Assembly (NCBI RefSeq): GCF_000687475.1
Contig: NC_057317.1
Location: forward strand, 5,394,501 to 5,458,500
Direction: 5' to 3'
Source: Ustilaginoidea virens
Lineage: Eukaryota > Ascomycota > Sordariomycetes > Hypocreales > Clavicipitaceae
Length of the DNA stretch: 64,000 nt
Notes under the pieces: model-generated
Seen by the model: only the letters and a program-made list of their open reading frames with translations
Told to the model about the DNA's origin: nothing
Database searches by the model: none
Program-made: the position numbers and the translations under genes
In this document: positions 34,886 through 46,010 of the stretch, in pieces
How positions within the stretch are numbered: the first letter of the stretch is position 1
How the letters are laid out: each line of letters begins with the position of its first letter

Positions 34886-36946
34886 TTAGATCAATCGAGT
34901 TCCCCAGATGCCTCGACCAGCGCTGACACCAAGCCACTCGCCGTAATCGGCATTCTGAAGATGAGGCACCCAGCTCAAGTTTCCAACCTCATAATCACAC
35001 TCCCAGCTTGCCACGGGATTCCTGTGATTCTCATGCTGCGGCGTCCCGTTCAGAGGGTGTCCGCCAGACGAGTTTGAGTTTATCAGATCCCAAATAAGCA
35101 CCTGGCAATCGTCACCCCCGGATGCGAGCGTCCCCCGTCTTGATGGCGACCATTCCACACAGTTGATCGGACCAGTATGTCCCTTGAGCTCGAGAAGAGC
35201 TTGACCTGGTTGACGAACATCTAATATCCGGATAGTGCTCGAGTCTTGTGCGAAGGTCGCCAATAGGTGGGTATCATGAGGTGATGTTGCAAGGCGTAAA
35301 AGGGGTGGAGGGCTGCCAACCGCCTGTTGACTATGCGTAGGACTTGACCGCCCACTGCCGTCTGTACATGATATCAGCACTCGAGTCCAGAAGGCAGCCT
35401 TCAAGAACATCGCATAGGGCAGGGAATAGACATGAGAAACAGATCGAATAACTACCTCTTTCCTCTTTACCCGTCGGCTCATAGATAATCGTAGAATGTT
35501 CCAAACTGCGCAAGTCGAACATTCGAACACTTCCGTCCTGGCCGCAACTCACGAAAACATCTACGCTATTTGCACAGAATCGCACGTCGTATACTTCCTT
35601 GTCATGAGCAATGAGCTGGGTTTTGGCCGTCAGCGAAGGGATGTCCCAAATGGTACACGTGGTGTCAATGCTTGATGTAATTATCAGACTCGGCGAAACT
35701 GTATTCCAGTCGAGAGAGGTAAGAGGCGCCGTATGATCTGGGGTCTTTGAGTTGGACAGAAGCGCCAGAGGAGTAAGCTTTGTTACAAAAGACGCATCTC
35801 TACCACCTCCGGTTATATTATTACCCGGGGTCGCTGGTGTCTCGGAAGGCAAAGACCAGAGTCGTAAATGATCGCCAGATGTAGCTAACAGATCCGTGGA
35901 CTGCTTTTGAGATGAGGGAGGCTCCCAGAGAAGTCTAGTGACAGGATACGAATGTGTTGCTTCGGCAATTTTAGTAAACTCCAGACTGCACTTGGACGTC
36001 GACGATGGAAAAACATCTTGCGCAGTGGCTACGGCTTGGCTGTCGAGTATTTGGATCTGGTGACGTTAGTGTCTTTGGGGGTGACAGTGAGCTGGGAAGG
36101 CTATGAGTCTTGAAAAAGACGTACAAAATTATGACCATCTTCAAGATAGCTGCCCAATGCTAATTTACCTGCCCCATTACCCTGCGGGGGCCATTTGCAC
36201 CAGTCAAATGCATATACAGCCCATGGCGCAAGATAGTTGCTCGGTCCGGGTTGCGTATTCGCAAGATCCTGCCCGTGGCCTCCTGGTCCACCGTCCGATA
36301 TACTGGAATCGGCACGTGGTCTTATGTCGGCCAGGCCAAGCGGCGTGGTTGAAAAAGTCCTCTGCAAAGTAGGAGCACTGTATTTGCTGGCATCCGCAGG
36401 TGCCGTGAGCTGAGAAGACGAACCGCCTGGTGTGGTCGGAGTATAGGCATGGTAATTTGCCGGAGCATCATATCCAGCAACAGGGCTAGAGCGTGAGTAT
36501 GTATGTGAATGCGACATGGGAAGAGATGGTTTTGTCGGCGTTTGATAGTCGTGGAACGCTGGCGATTGTCGACCATGTCGGTTCTGTTGCGTAGACGTCC
36601 CTGAGATCAGTGGCTGCATAGCACCGTGAATTGTAGGAACGGTTGGAGCCGTGTTAGCGGACATGACTGATGGGCGTGATGACAACCCACCAGGCTGTAG
36701 AACGTTCGGCACACCTGAACCAGTAGGCTGTTGCAAGTGGTGATGTTGAGATTGGGTGGGGTTGGCACTCATCGGCGGGTGATCAAGCTTGATTTGCGGC
36801 GCGTAATCTCTGTGTGATGCAATCTGCCTGTGTGGGCTTGAGGTCATGCTGGGCATGTACAATTCGTCCTGCTGGCCTCCGTGGCCTCCGTATGAACCTG
36901 AGCTAATCTGCCCTCGAGGGTGAGGCAGTTGCTGTGGCTGGCTCAT
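34886..36946 (-). CDS. WD40-repeat protein of the AN11/DCAF7 (TTG1-like) family
   Basis: Exons 36946-36125, 36056-35456 and 35361-34886 sum to 1899 nt, 632 aa. The first ~235 residues are Gln/His/Pro/Ser-rich and disordered (MSQPQQLPHPRGQISSG...). From APWAVYAFDWCKWP the WD40 propeller begins. Recognisable blades include TSLDWNTVSPSLIITSSIDT, VYDVRFCANSVDVFVSCGQDG, LLRLATSPHDTHLLATFAQD, INCVEWSPSRRGTLASGGDD and IGNLSWVP-like VGNLSWVPHL. This order matches the AN11/DCAF7 family, scaffolds for kinases and CUL4-DDB1 ligases. A Gly/Asn insertion (PATPGNNITGGG) lies between blades. The long disordered N-terminus is a fungal extension. Its exact partner in this fungus is unknown. Confidence 0.85.
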
Positions 36947-38325
36947 CGACAGGCTTCGGCCCTGGGAGCCAGCTTGTAATCTCGTGTTTTTTCGTTGATT
37001 GACTCGATGATACTTGTCAGACGCCAGAAGATGCTATAAGGCGGACCAATGTTGTGCCAACCAGGCAGGTCCAGACAAGGCGGTTCCGCTGGGAGAGTCG
37101 GGAACAGGCGGATTTGCACTGCGGTCGGGTCGAGCGAAGCCAAGTGATCTTAAGCTCTTGTAAATGAAAGTCAAGAGGAGACGTGCATTTGCATCGAGGT
37201 TGCTTAGGGCGTCCGCCTTGAAGGTGATTTTCAGGCTGCCTTGAGACAGACGCTGCTGGGGTGTGACGGAACCTGCTCTGGTAAAGGGCAGGTGGTATCA
37301 TGGATGGACCCGCAAAATAACGGGAGTTGTATTACGAGAATAAGCCGCATGCAGATTCTCCCTTCACGATAGAAATGCCTTTAACCTCAGTCAAAACCGC
37401 CAGTGATATGAGCCTGCCAAGGTGAAATCATGAATACGCTGCAGAGTACCAGGTTGTTTAACTCTCCTCCTGCATCTACATGCCGTTTCTGAATAACCTA
37501 CCCGCTCTCCCCGTTGAGCGCTGTACAGTGTCGCTGCATCTCCCCAGCGCACTACAGCTTTATCACAGACGCAAGTATGGAGTACAGAGGGGTAGGTAGC
37601 TGTTAGAACTTGGCACTAGTCAACTATCCCAGCCCCCTAAGGGTGGGCAGGATAGGTCAACTGTTAGGTACCAGATGCTCTACATGCAATTGGATCTAAA
37701 CCTAAAGCAGAAGTCTGGTGGGAGTTACGCCTCTCTTATTTCCTGTACAAAGTGACCAGCTTCTTATAGTACTATTCCGAATAGAAGGTGTGCCCCTAAA
37801 TGATATTTTCTATAACAAAGCAACTCGGGATATTTTATCATGCGAGACGTGTCTCGCTATATGTTATATTATAAGTATAACTTCTTAGATTGAGCAAGGG
37901 TTGCGCTTTTGTAGGTATATGTACATAAGAAAGGCGTTGGAAGGTATGTCTTCTACTCTAGGCCTAGTAAATGAAAGAGAAATAGTCTAGGAATATATGT
38001 AAGAAGTTGTGTAACTATAACTCTTACTGTTGCTTGATAAAAAGAAATCGCTACTGCGTGTTTAATTATAGAGATTAAGTTCACATGGGCTTGCTCACCT
38101 GCCCCAACTGGCAACTACACACCCTTAGGCACCAGACTTGGACTAACCGAATCCACGCCCCGTTCGCTGAAGGGTCTTGTGAACAACAACCCTTAACATG
38201 ACGAACCTTTTTGACATAAATAACTATACATTATGCACGCGGACTCTTGATCTAAGTCTTAAATATAATTGCATTGTTGGTCTTCATGTTATACCGCGAT
38301 TTACTTCTCTTAGGGATGCTTTGCC
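36947..38325. other. Intergenic spacer with a small perfect palindrome
   Basis: Divergent region of about 1.38 kb between the WD40 gene and atg28. A perfect inverted repeat GCGAGAC-GT-GTCTCGC sits at 37842-37857 inside an AT-rich patch (37790-38060). A TTAGGTACC motif is at about 37663-37672. No coding frame is convincing. Confidence 0.5.
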
Positions 38326-40278
38326 ATGGCGCATACATCCCCGTCTTTGGTCCATCGATTCAATGATGTTGCAGGAAGATCTTCAAGACTGTCTTTGTCT
38401 ACGTCTCCTGCGCAGCCACCAGCGGAATTCCAGCTCCAACAACTGGAGCCACGACCGATCTCCCTGCAGCGGTGCAGTATTGAAAGCCCTCGAAGCTTCC
38501 AGCTTCCATTCGCACCTGTCGCGACGCAAACCGGAGGTTCTCCAGAACCGGAACGAAAGGAAAGGGAGAATCTAGATGATTCATACCCTAGGCGCAAGCC
38601 GAAAATTCTTTTCCACGGCCCTCCGCCCCCCATAGCCGAATCCGTGATGGCCATGGAGTCCACATCGAACCCATCGTCGTACAAACATGCATGGAATCAG
38701 GAGGGATCTGGGCTCATGCGAATCATGGGGAGATCAATAAGCCAAGTCATCTTCGACCGGCCGCAGCGTAGAAACAAGCCCTATAATCACAGAGCAGACT
38801 CTATCTGGAGAAGTTTGCAGCGGCGTGAGCAGACGCTAGAACTTGATATTCAACAATTGCTGGATTTTCAAGCCGAGGGCTTGGTGGCTGGTAGTCAGCC
38901 TGAAGCTAAAGCTTCCAGCGATATCCATGGCGCCTACAGTGATACTGGAAGTAGTACCCCAACTGGAACGTTCTATTCCACGGTAACGTCAAGATCTCAG
39001 ATGCTGAAGAGCTTGTATATGCCACCCCAGTCAACCTCCAACGGAGATCTGATTCCCGTCCGGCAGCCCGCTGAAGGTCGGCCCCCGGGGCTGCGGGCTG
39101 CTAGAAGTGGCTTACGAAAAGCTATGGAATCATTTGTTGAGTTGCGGCGCGAGGAAAGGAAGCATATCATGAGGGCCATGGAGGAACGGCGTGCAGCGCT
39201 CCATCAACTCGAAAGTCTATCCACAAGACGGTTTCACATCCAGTCGGAGTTGGAAGCCTTTGACGTTGATGGAGAAGAGCCATTGGGACGAGAATTGCGC
39301 GAGCTGAAGGCAAAATATGCCTCGGTGGATAAGGACATTAAAGCACTCGAAGACAAGCTCGTTGGCTTGCGAAACCAACGGCGGTGGCTCGAGGCCAAGA
39401 TGAAGGATGTGGAAGGAAAACGAGAAGCGGGCTTGAGCGGCTACAGAGGAGCACTCAGAGTTGTTGATTCAGAGGTCAGCCTGCTTGTGCGGCAACCACC
39501 CGTCTTACCTCTGGATCAAGGGCTACACGATCAAAGTTTTGACACCATGAACGAAAGTCAGTCACGGGGTGGTGAGTTTCTGAGCCTGGTACCTGAACAT
39601 CGGACTCCGGACATGGCCAAGTCTTGGTGGGAAGCCGAAATGGCTACTTTAAAGAGAAGGATCGAGCGGGTGGATGCAGACCAAAAAGCACTGGAAGAAG
39701 GAATTGCCGTCTGGAATGGTATTGTTGCGATAATTTCACGTTTTGAGAATGAGTTCCGAGATTTTATGAGAGCTGATCGCGCCTCACCACTGTCGGCTAT
39801 GTCTATTAAGGGAAAGGAAAATGTCACAGCGGAAGTCGAAGTCATTCAAAAACAACTCACCGACATGAGGAATATTCTCATAGACTTGGAGCATGCGATG
39901 AACCTGGCTGAGTCGAATGGGTGGAATCTTCTCATATGTGCAATTGGTGCCGAACTCGAAGCTTTCCGGGAAGCTCACCACTTGCTCATGGCTATCTTAC
40001 CCCAGTCTACACAAGAGCGGGAACGCACAGATGTGGTGCTCTCGAATGAGAAACAGAATGCCTGTTCGATAGGCCGCCAAGCTTCCACATCAGATGGAAG
40101 TGATAATGACGTCCCTTTGGATTTGCTTATGTCTCACCTCAACAACACCCATTGTCATTCTCGGGGAGACGAGGTATCTGTAGAGGAAAGTAGAGGCGAC
40201 GAGACGAGGCGAGACAGAGCGCAAAGCCAAGATAGCGAGAATGAAGTTCCACTAGAATTTTTGGCCGAGCATGAATGA
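38326..40278 (+). CDS. atg28: Coiled-coil protein similar to autophagy-related Atg28
   Basis: Single uninterrupted exon, 650 aa. The layout matches fungal proteins annotated as Atg28: a disordered N-terminus, a conserved block RRNKPYNHRADSIWRSLQRR at about 145-165, a QLLDFQAEGLVAG segment, the VRQPAEGRPPGLRAAR linker, then a long coiled coil (about 275-430, rich in EERRAALHQLESL-type heptads) ending near SEVSLLVRQPP. A second helical region runs about 430-560. In methylotrophic yeast Atg28 takes part in pexophagy together with Atg17/Atg35; for filamentous fungi this role is only inferred. The C-terminus holds two copies of a short acidic motif (NDVPLDLL and NEVPLEFL). Naming rests on remembered family pattern, so moderate confidence. 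Confidence 0.65.
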   Translation: MAHTSPSLVHRFNDVAGRSSRLSLSTSPAQPPAEFQLQQLEPRPISLQRCSIESPRSFQLPFAPVATQTGGSPEPERKERENLDDSYPRRKPKILFHGPPPPIAESVMAMESTSNPSSYKHAWNQEGSGLMRIMGRSISQVIFDRPQRRNKPYNHRADSIWRSLQRREQTLELDIQQLLDFQAEGLVAGSQPEAKASSDIHGAYSDTGSSTPTGTFYSTVTSRSQMLKSLYMPPQSTSNGDLIPVRQPAEGRPPGLRAARSGLRKAMESFVELRREERKHIMRAMEERRAALHQLESLSTRRFHIQSELEAFDVDGEEPLGRELRELKAKYASVDKDIKALEDKLVGLRNQRRWLEAKMKDVEGKREAGLSGYRGALRVVDSEVSLLVRQPPVLPLDQGLHDQSFDTMNESQSRGGEFLSLVPEHRTPDMAKSWWEAEMATLKRRIERVDADQKALEEGIAVWNGIVAIISRFENEFRDFMRADRASPLSAMSIKGKENVTAEVEVIQKQLTDMRNILIDLEHAMNLAESNGWNLLICAIGAELEAFREAHHLLMAILPQSTQERERTDVVLSNEKQNACSIGRQASTSDGSDNDVPLDLLMSHLNNTHCHSRGDEVSVEESRGDETRRDRAQSQDSENEVPLEFLAEHE

Positions 40279-40660
40279 CTTTGGGAAGGCGAGCTGGATG
40301 GAATATGGAACTCTTGGCGCTCATATGAAGCAATTGTCGACCGTTCAGCGATCGAAACAGTTTACCACCAATAAAGTCTAACACGTTCATTGGGAGCAGA
40401 ATAGTGGGCGATTAGAACAAGCGTTTATTGTCATTGTGATAAGTGTGATTGCAATGTGTCAAGGTTGGCCCCAGTAGTGGAGAGTCAGGAGGAGATGAAA
40501 CACGCGGTTGAAGAACGCGAGGGACGATTCTGAACTGACTTTATGGCCGGGTTTTCCTATGGTGCATGTAAAGCCTGAGTATGGATGTTCAAGCCGCTTC
40601 GAAACGAGTCGTGCAACATGGCACTGATATGTGACTTGCATTTCCATGGCTAGCAGCATC

Positions 40661-41258
40661 TCATCGCCTCCGTTCAAAGAACCCGCTTGAGCCTGCGATA
40701 GCAACGGATTGATCCAACACCCATTCGCCAACACCGAGATACTTGTCAATCCACCTTGAGACTTCTTTATTGTCACCGGCGACTTTCTCTGGCTTGAAAC
40801 TGGGTCTGGAATATCCCAAGACGAAGGGCATGCGTAAGCGCGAATTCAGTCACTGTACATGCAGGAAATCCAAGAATTACTCACGTCAAACCGGTCGATC
40901 GCCTCATACCTGCCAAGAAAGCAGAAACTTCGAAAGAAATGTTACGTTAGCCAAGTGACAAGACCAGAGCGGGCTACACTTTATCCTTACTAAGGACAGC
41001 GTCGAAAGCATAGTGTGTTAATCGTCCAACCTTTAACCAAAGTCCAAACGTCAGCAGATTTAGAAGCTGTGAAACGCCCTTAGATCCGAGGTTCAAAGAA
41101 AGAGTAGGTTGCTCGTCTGAGAATAGGTCTGGCGTCATCAAAGCCGGCGCAGCTTGAAACGGATAAAACGTACCACCATGATTATTTTCTACCCAGGCAA
41201 GGTACCGAATTGGATAACAAGAGGTATTGATAGTAATACGATTCAAGTTGGCGAGTTC
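40661..41258 (-). CDS. Uncertain small multi-exon gene, function unknown
   Basis: On the minus strand a coding-like exon starts at an acceptor (ACATAG, just above 41258) with VVISELANLNRITINTSCYP and runs through LAWVENNHGGTFYPFQAAPA and LLNLLTFGLWLKVGRL to LSKDK. A ~75-bp intron (GTAGCC...TTGGCAG) joins in frame to YEAIDRFD. A third coding-like block, MPFVLGYSRPSFKPEKV to SRWIDKYLGVGEWVLDQ, ends at a stop at 40661. Between the last two blocks a good donor (GTGAGT) and branch (TGACTGA) exist, but the expected acceptor position reads TTACGC instead of an AG, and the AGs nearby break the frame. The first exon was not found. The gene may be real with an odd site, a sequencing error, or a decaying pseudogene. 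I do not recognise the family. Confidence 0.35.
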
Positions 41259-41858
41259 ACTGATGACTACCTATGTAGATCACCTCGTCCTCTTCTGTTA
41301 TGTGTGGATTTAGATTCCAACATCTGAATTAACGGTCGCCAGAAGCTTGGCTGACCATTGATATGCTGAGTCAGCAAGTCGCCATCAACTCCTTTGAGCC
41401 GTTAGCTATCCGATGTCAGTCTGAGGCTCTGGTATCGTTGCGACCTAATATTCTGAGTCCTAATTATGATTTTATGCATAAGACTTTCATTGAAGTACTG
41501 TACTCCAGAAATTATTTCTATTTCTGCCAAATATTGCTGATATGACGAAGTTTGTACTTGTCACGGCGTTGGGGCCGTGACCTGTCAATAGGAAGCTACA
41601 ACAGTTGGGCAAATTATGGGCTCCGCAGGGGCTAGAACTGCCCGCTGCGTACTCTGACTACATCACCTGTGCAACCATAAAACTTCAGACTGATCATAGT
41701 TCACCTTCTAGTTTGCGGGCTGGCAGATCGACGTTGCTGTGGCATGCAGGTACCTGCTATTGGCGATTGCGGATGACAGCATATTCAATTTGTGCTCACA
41801 CCAGCAAGCGCTTATCCATTGATAGATACTACGAAATGCTCACCCTAGCCGAATCGTC
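41259..41858. other. Intergenic spacer, nothing recognised
   Basis: About 600 bp between the uncertain gene and iks1. It may contain the missing first exon of the former, but no frame is convincing. No repeats were noticed. Confidence 0.4.
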
Positions 41859-44260
41859 ATGTCGTTGATACCCTATCATCCAAGGGAGGGCCGTGAGATT
41901 GTTTTGTAAGCACATCCCCATTTTCCCGTCTTAATGCTCAACGGTCTTGGCCTCTTCAAAATATAGGCTTGTTTTGGGGAACAATTAGCTTAGATGTTTC
42001 GATTCTAGACGTCATCGCAATGCTGTTGTAGTGCGTGATCGTGAGTCTCAGCGGCTCGAGATTCGAGGATCCGAATGCCCAACATGCCACCAACCGCTGG
42101 GTAGCGCATCTTCACCCGACCGTTCTTTTGAACGCTCATATGACTTGAACCACGAATTTGTCGACCCGGAGTATTTTCGAATGCTGAGGGCGGGAAACCA
42201 CGGTTTCCCGCAGGGAAGCGCACCGCCCAGTCCTGCAAGAAGGCTTGTTGAACCAGCCTTGGTAGGCAACGAAGAACTTCATCCTTCTCCTCCTTCGGGC
42301 TCCGCGAATGGCCCGGAAGGTTCAGGATTCATAGCCAACGTTCATGATGTTCCCAAACCGGAAAGAAGCAGAATCCGGCGTGAAGCCTTTAGTCCGAATT
42401 ATCTCAAAACCTTTTTTGTGGAAGAAAGAATACTCGGAAAAGGGGGCAAGGGCGTCGTACTTCTGTTACGCCACGAGATTGATGGATACCCTCTAGGACA
42501 CTTTGCATGCAAAAGAGTACCCGTCGGAGATGATCACTCGTGGCTGGAAAAGGTCCTCGTCGAGGTTGAACTCCTTGCAAAACTTTCCCACCCAAATCTC
42601 GTGTCCTATCGTCACGTTTGGCTTGAGGATGTACGCTTGACGAGATTTGGCCCTAGTGTTGCTTGCGCTTTCATCCTTCAGCAGTATTGCAATAGCGGCG
42701 ATCTTCACCAGTATGTTGTCGGCGGAGCCCCGAAGGAGGTTTCTAAGGAAGAATTAAAAGCACAAATGATACGACGGTCGAGAGGTCACGCTGAGACGGC
42801 GCATGAATCCACTTCTGCTCGGCCTCAGCTCTCCTTTGAAGAGATATACTCGCTTTTCAAGGACATCACATCCGGCGTGGCCTACCTTCATGGAGCCAAT
42901 TATATACACCGAGACCTGAAGCCAAGTAACTGTTTACTCCACCGCGAGGGTGGAAAGGTTATATGCCTTATCAGTGACTTCGGTGAAGTCCAGCCGGAGA
43001 ATGTTATTCGAAAATCCACAGGGTCGACTGGCACTATATCATACTGCGCTCCGGAAGTCCTAAGAATGGATAAATCCGGCCAATACGGAAACTTTACAAC
43101 TAAGTCGGACATATTCTCGCTCGGCATGATCTTATATTTCATGTGCTTTGGGAGGCTTCCGTACCAAGGAGCAAACGCTATACAGGAAGAACTTGAAGAC
43201 ATGGACCAATTGCGTGCCGAAATCACGGACTGGCAAGGCTTCCAGGATGAGCGACAAGAGCGACCAGACTTACCGTCAAAACTATATAAGCTACTGAAGA
43301 AATTGCTGGCTCTGGACTCAGCAGAACGACCAAGTGCAAATGAAGTTCTGTTAGCAATGAGAAGCGAGACTAACTTCGACAATATTACCAAGGGTGACTG
43401 GACGACAAACTCTTCACCATCACTTCGCGGCAACCGAATTCAGAATTTGGACGCTCCTTTGCCGTCAGGAACGCCTGTTTCAGGTAATGCCCACCATGTC
43501 GTTGGTTCCATGTAACTGTTTTTTCTTCCTTTCAACGAGCTGACACTGAACAGACGCACAGAAGGACAAGATCAGAGGGCGACAAGCTCGGATAGCCGAT
43601 CAATCTGGCACTGTTTCTCACTTCCTGGACATGGAGAGATCGTCCCCGGATGTCACGCCTTCATCGCCAGAGGATACCCGCCTGAGTCATGAATGGCACA
43701 ATGAGAGCTTTGGAGTTGATCAACAGACCGAACGGCATGGCCCAGGAAGATTGCATGAGAGCACATCAGAAGCTACTTCGTCAATTGAACAGCATGTCCC
43801 CCGTCTCTTAATGGCACCCCCCAGATCTCGACGGGATGAGCTTTTGGATCAACTGAAAATCCTGACCCAGAACACAATATTCAGGCTTGGGGTGAACATT
43901 TCCACTTCTGAGTTCATTCTGCGGGCTCTTATCTTCATTTTCAAGCTAGTCACACTCACCCGGCCATGCTGGCCTTACATGGTTACCCTGGAAGTGGGTT
44001 TACCTTTGGTCGTTATTGCCGCTATGGAACTGGGCTGGTCAAGCTCAGATCCCGAACCCGGTCGGCATCAAACTCACAGAAACTGTAGATCATCTTTTGG
44101 AAGCAGAAGAGATCGGCTGAATATTGGAATCAAAGCAATACTGCTGAGTTTTCATCTCAGCGCCCTTTGGGTAGCTCGTCGGTGGGACGCATTGTGCATT
44201 GGGATACCACAGGAGGAGTGGGCCCAGTGGCGAGAGCAACCAAGGTTCGGAAGCACCTGA
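41859..44260 (+). CDS. iks1: Serine/threonine protein kinase Iks1
   Basis: Exons 41859-41905, 42009-43483 and 43554-44260 sum to 2229 nt, 742 aa. The N-terminus MSLIPYHPREGREIVL and the following ECPTCHQPLG zinc-ribbon-like motif are typical of Iks1. The kinase domain (about 150-470) has the Gly loop LGKGGKGVV, VAIK-type Lys in HFACKRVP, catalytic YIHRDLKPSN (about 312-321) and metal-binding SDFGE (DFGE rather than DFG+A/S). SGSTGTISYCAPEVL-like KSTGSTGTISYCAPEVLR marks the activation segment. The C-terminal exon holds a disordered region and hydrophobic stretches (ILRALIFIFKLVTLTRPCW, LEVGLPLVVIAAMELGW), suggesting membrane attachment. The first intron begins within codon 16. In yeast Iks1 is a poorly understood kinase; substrates unknown. 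Confidence 0.88.
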
Positions 44261-44613
44261 TTTCTGTCTCTGATAGCTTTCACCTTCGCAGATGCCGCGA
44301 CCGTCAGAAGGAGGTATTGCCACACTCATACAGACTATTTCATTCTCTGCTGACAGAGTGTTCAACTTCATCCGATGTGGATGTGAACTTCTCAGGCACA
44401 AGGCAACATATGGTACGAGCTTGACAACCTTGAACGGCCCTATCAATAACTCAATCACTTCACAAACCGGATTACCAGCTTATGAGTCTGTTGTATCAGA
44501 AACTCAATGGAATAAACTGTCTCAATGCTGGTAAGAATGATGGTGTGCATACTTACTTGCTCATCATCAGTCAGTCAAGACTAGATAGCTGCGATCCTGT
44601 AGGCTGTTTAAGC
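44261..44613. other. Convergent 3' spacer, nothing recognised
   Basis: About 350 bp between iks1 (+) and the NUP-family gene (-), transcribed towards each other. No feature was supported. Confidence 0.5.
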
Positions 44614-46010
44614 TTATCTGACCATGGCTCTTGATCCGAAGTATTGACGCCTGTTGAGTTCAACAGTAGCCAAACCAAGATTCAATCCAGCCCCCTCGAC
44701 ACGTTTTCCTTGACTCAAGCTCCCAAACCCGAAATCCGGCTCGCCCCCGAGGCTGCCAAAAATGTCACCTATGTAACCCGTGGGCTTTATCCCCCGCCGA
44801 TAGGTGCAGTTCCAGCCCGAGATTATTCCTTTGACAATCTCCACCCCCGCATTATAAATGTTATCAATGGCGATTTGGAAACCATTCTGATCCGTTCTGG
44901 TTAGATGCTCCCAGTCTGACATATGAGGCGGGGGCCGATCAAAATTTGACCCTAGGGGCGAACGTGGTTAGTGGAAGCGAGGTCTAATGCCCGTTTTCAA
45001 GCCTCTCATTGCCCGGCATGCTTACCAGTCCTCATGATGATAACTCTTGCGAAGTCGACAAGACCTTCGACAGCGCCTCTAACCAGTACTTCCAGTGCTG
45101 CATTGTCTTCTTGCGCACTCATACAGTAAATGCCTGTGCCGTTAGTCCAGATCTTGGTCGTATTTTCGAACGCTAGAGCGAGTTTTGTCCCGGAGTAGTA
45201 GACATCACTCGTGGCGATGTCACATCTGACAACACTTGGAGCCTTTGCTGCCATGGCATGCTGGTAGACTGATCCCGAATACTTTGAGCGATACTCTTGA
45301 GGCTCTTTCAGGTCTGTGAGCGTTGCCTTGGATGCCAGGGAGAAAGCTGCGTCTCGCAATTTATCATTGACCTCAAACACCTCTGTGCCATACGCGACAG
45401 CGGGATATTCAAAAGGGTAGTCTCGTCCAAAAGAAATATAGCCAGTCGGCCATTCCTGAGGGAGCGACCGAGGGTCAATCTCGTATTGGAGCGCAACTTG
45501 AACTGCATATCGAGCGAGTGCAACGCTTCCGATAGTGCCGTGACGAGGGTTGACACCGGCAATGCCCGCGAACAGGAAATACGCGCTGCGAAGGTCGAAT
45601 TCCGCAGACATCAGGAATGCCATCATCGAGGCAGCGGAATTTATCTCTCCTTCTCCCAGTGTCAACTGGCAGACGTGGCCCGTTTTTGTGCAAAAGACAC
45701 GAGGGTATAGCATGGAAAGTCCCGGAACAGATACGAAAGTTGCAGTGAGGTTGCCTAGGTTCGACTCATTGAAGCGAGTATGCCAAATGTGTGCTTCTGG
45801 GTGCCACTTCTCCCTCAATGTGCGTGTTTAGCAATTCGAAGCATGAAGAGGGATACTCCTACTGAACTGAAGCACACTAACCATTGAGACTATTACCACC
45901 TGTGGCGCCACCACTGTTCCCAGACTGTCGTCGAAGTTTAAGGATTGGCATTGCGCATAGAGTGCAATCAGGCAGAGGATTCGACATAAGCTCATCTTGC
46001 AGAGTTCCAT
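44614..46010 (-). CDS. Purine nucleoside permease (NUP) family protein with signal peptide
   Basis: Exons 46010-45868, 45813-45026 and 44951-44614 give 422 aa. The boundary of the first intron (donor 45867) is the least certain; it is the choice that keeps frame. The N-terminus MELCKMSLCRILCLIALYAQCQS looks like a signal peptide. NUP-family features follow: APQVVIVSM, PEAHIWHTRF, VPGLSMLYPRVFCT, CQLTLGEGEINSAASMMAF, FLFAGIAGVNPRHGTIGSVA, YDFG-like YISFGRDYPF, and GIYCMSAQEDNAALEVLV. The family is named for a Candida nucleoside permease, but this protein shows no set of transmembrane helices; its Gly-rich core recalls the nucleoside phosphorylase fold. A secreted or periplasmic nucleoside-handling enzyme is an alternative. 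No missing part seen. Confidence 0.8.
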
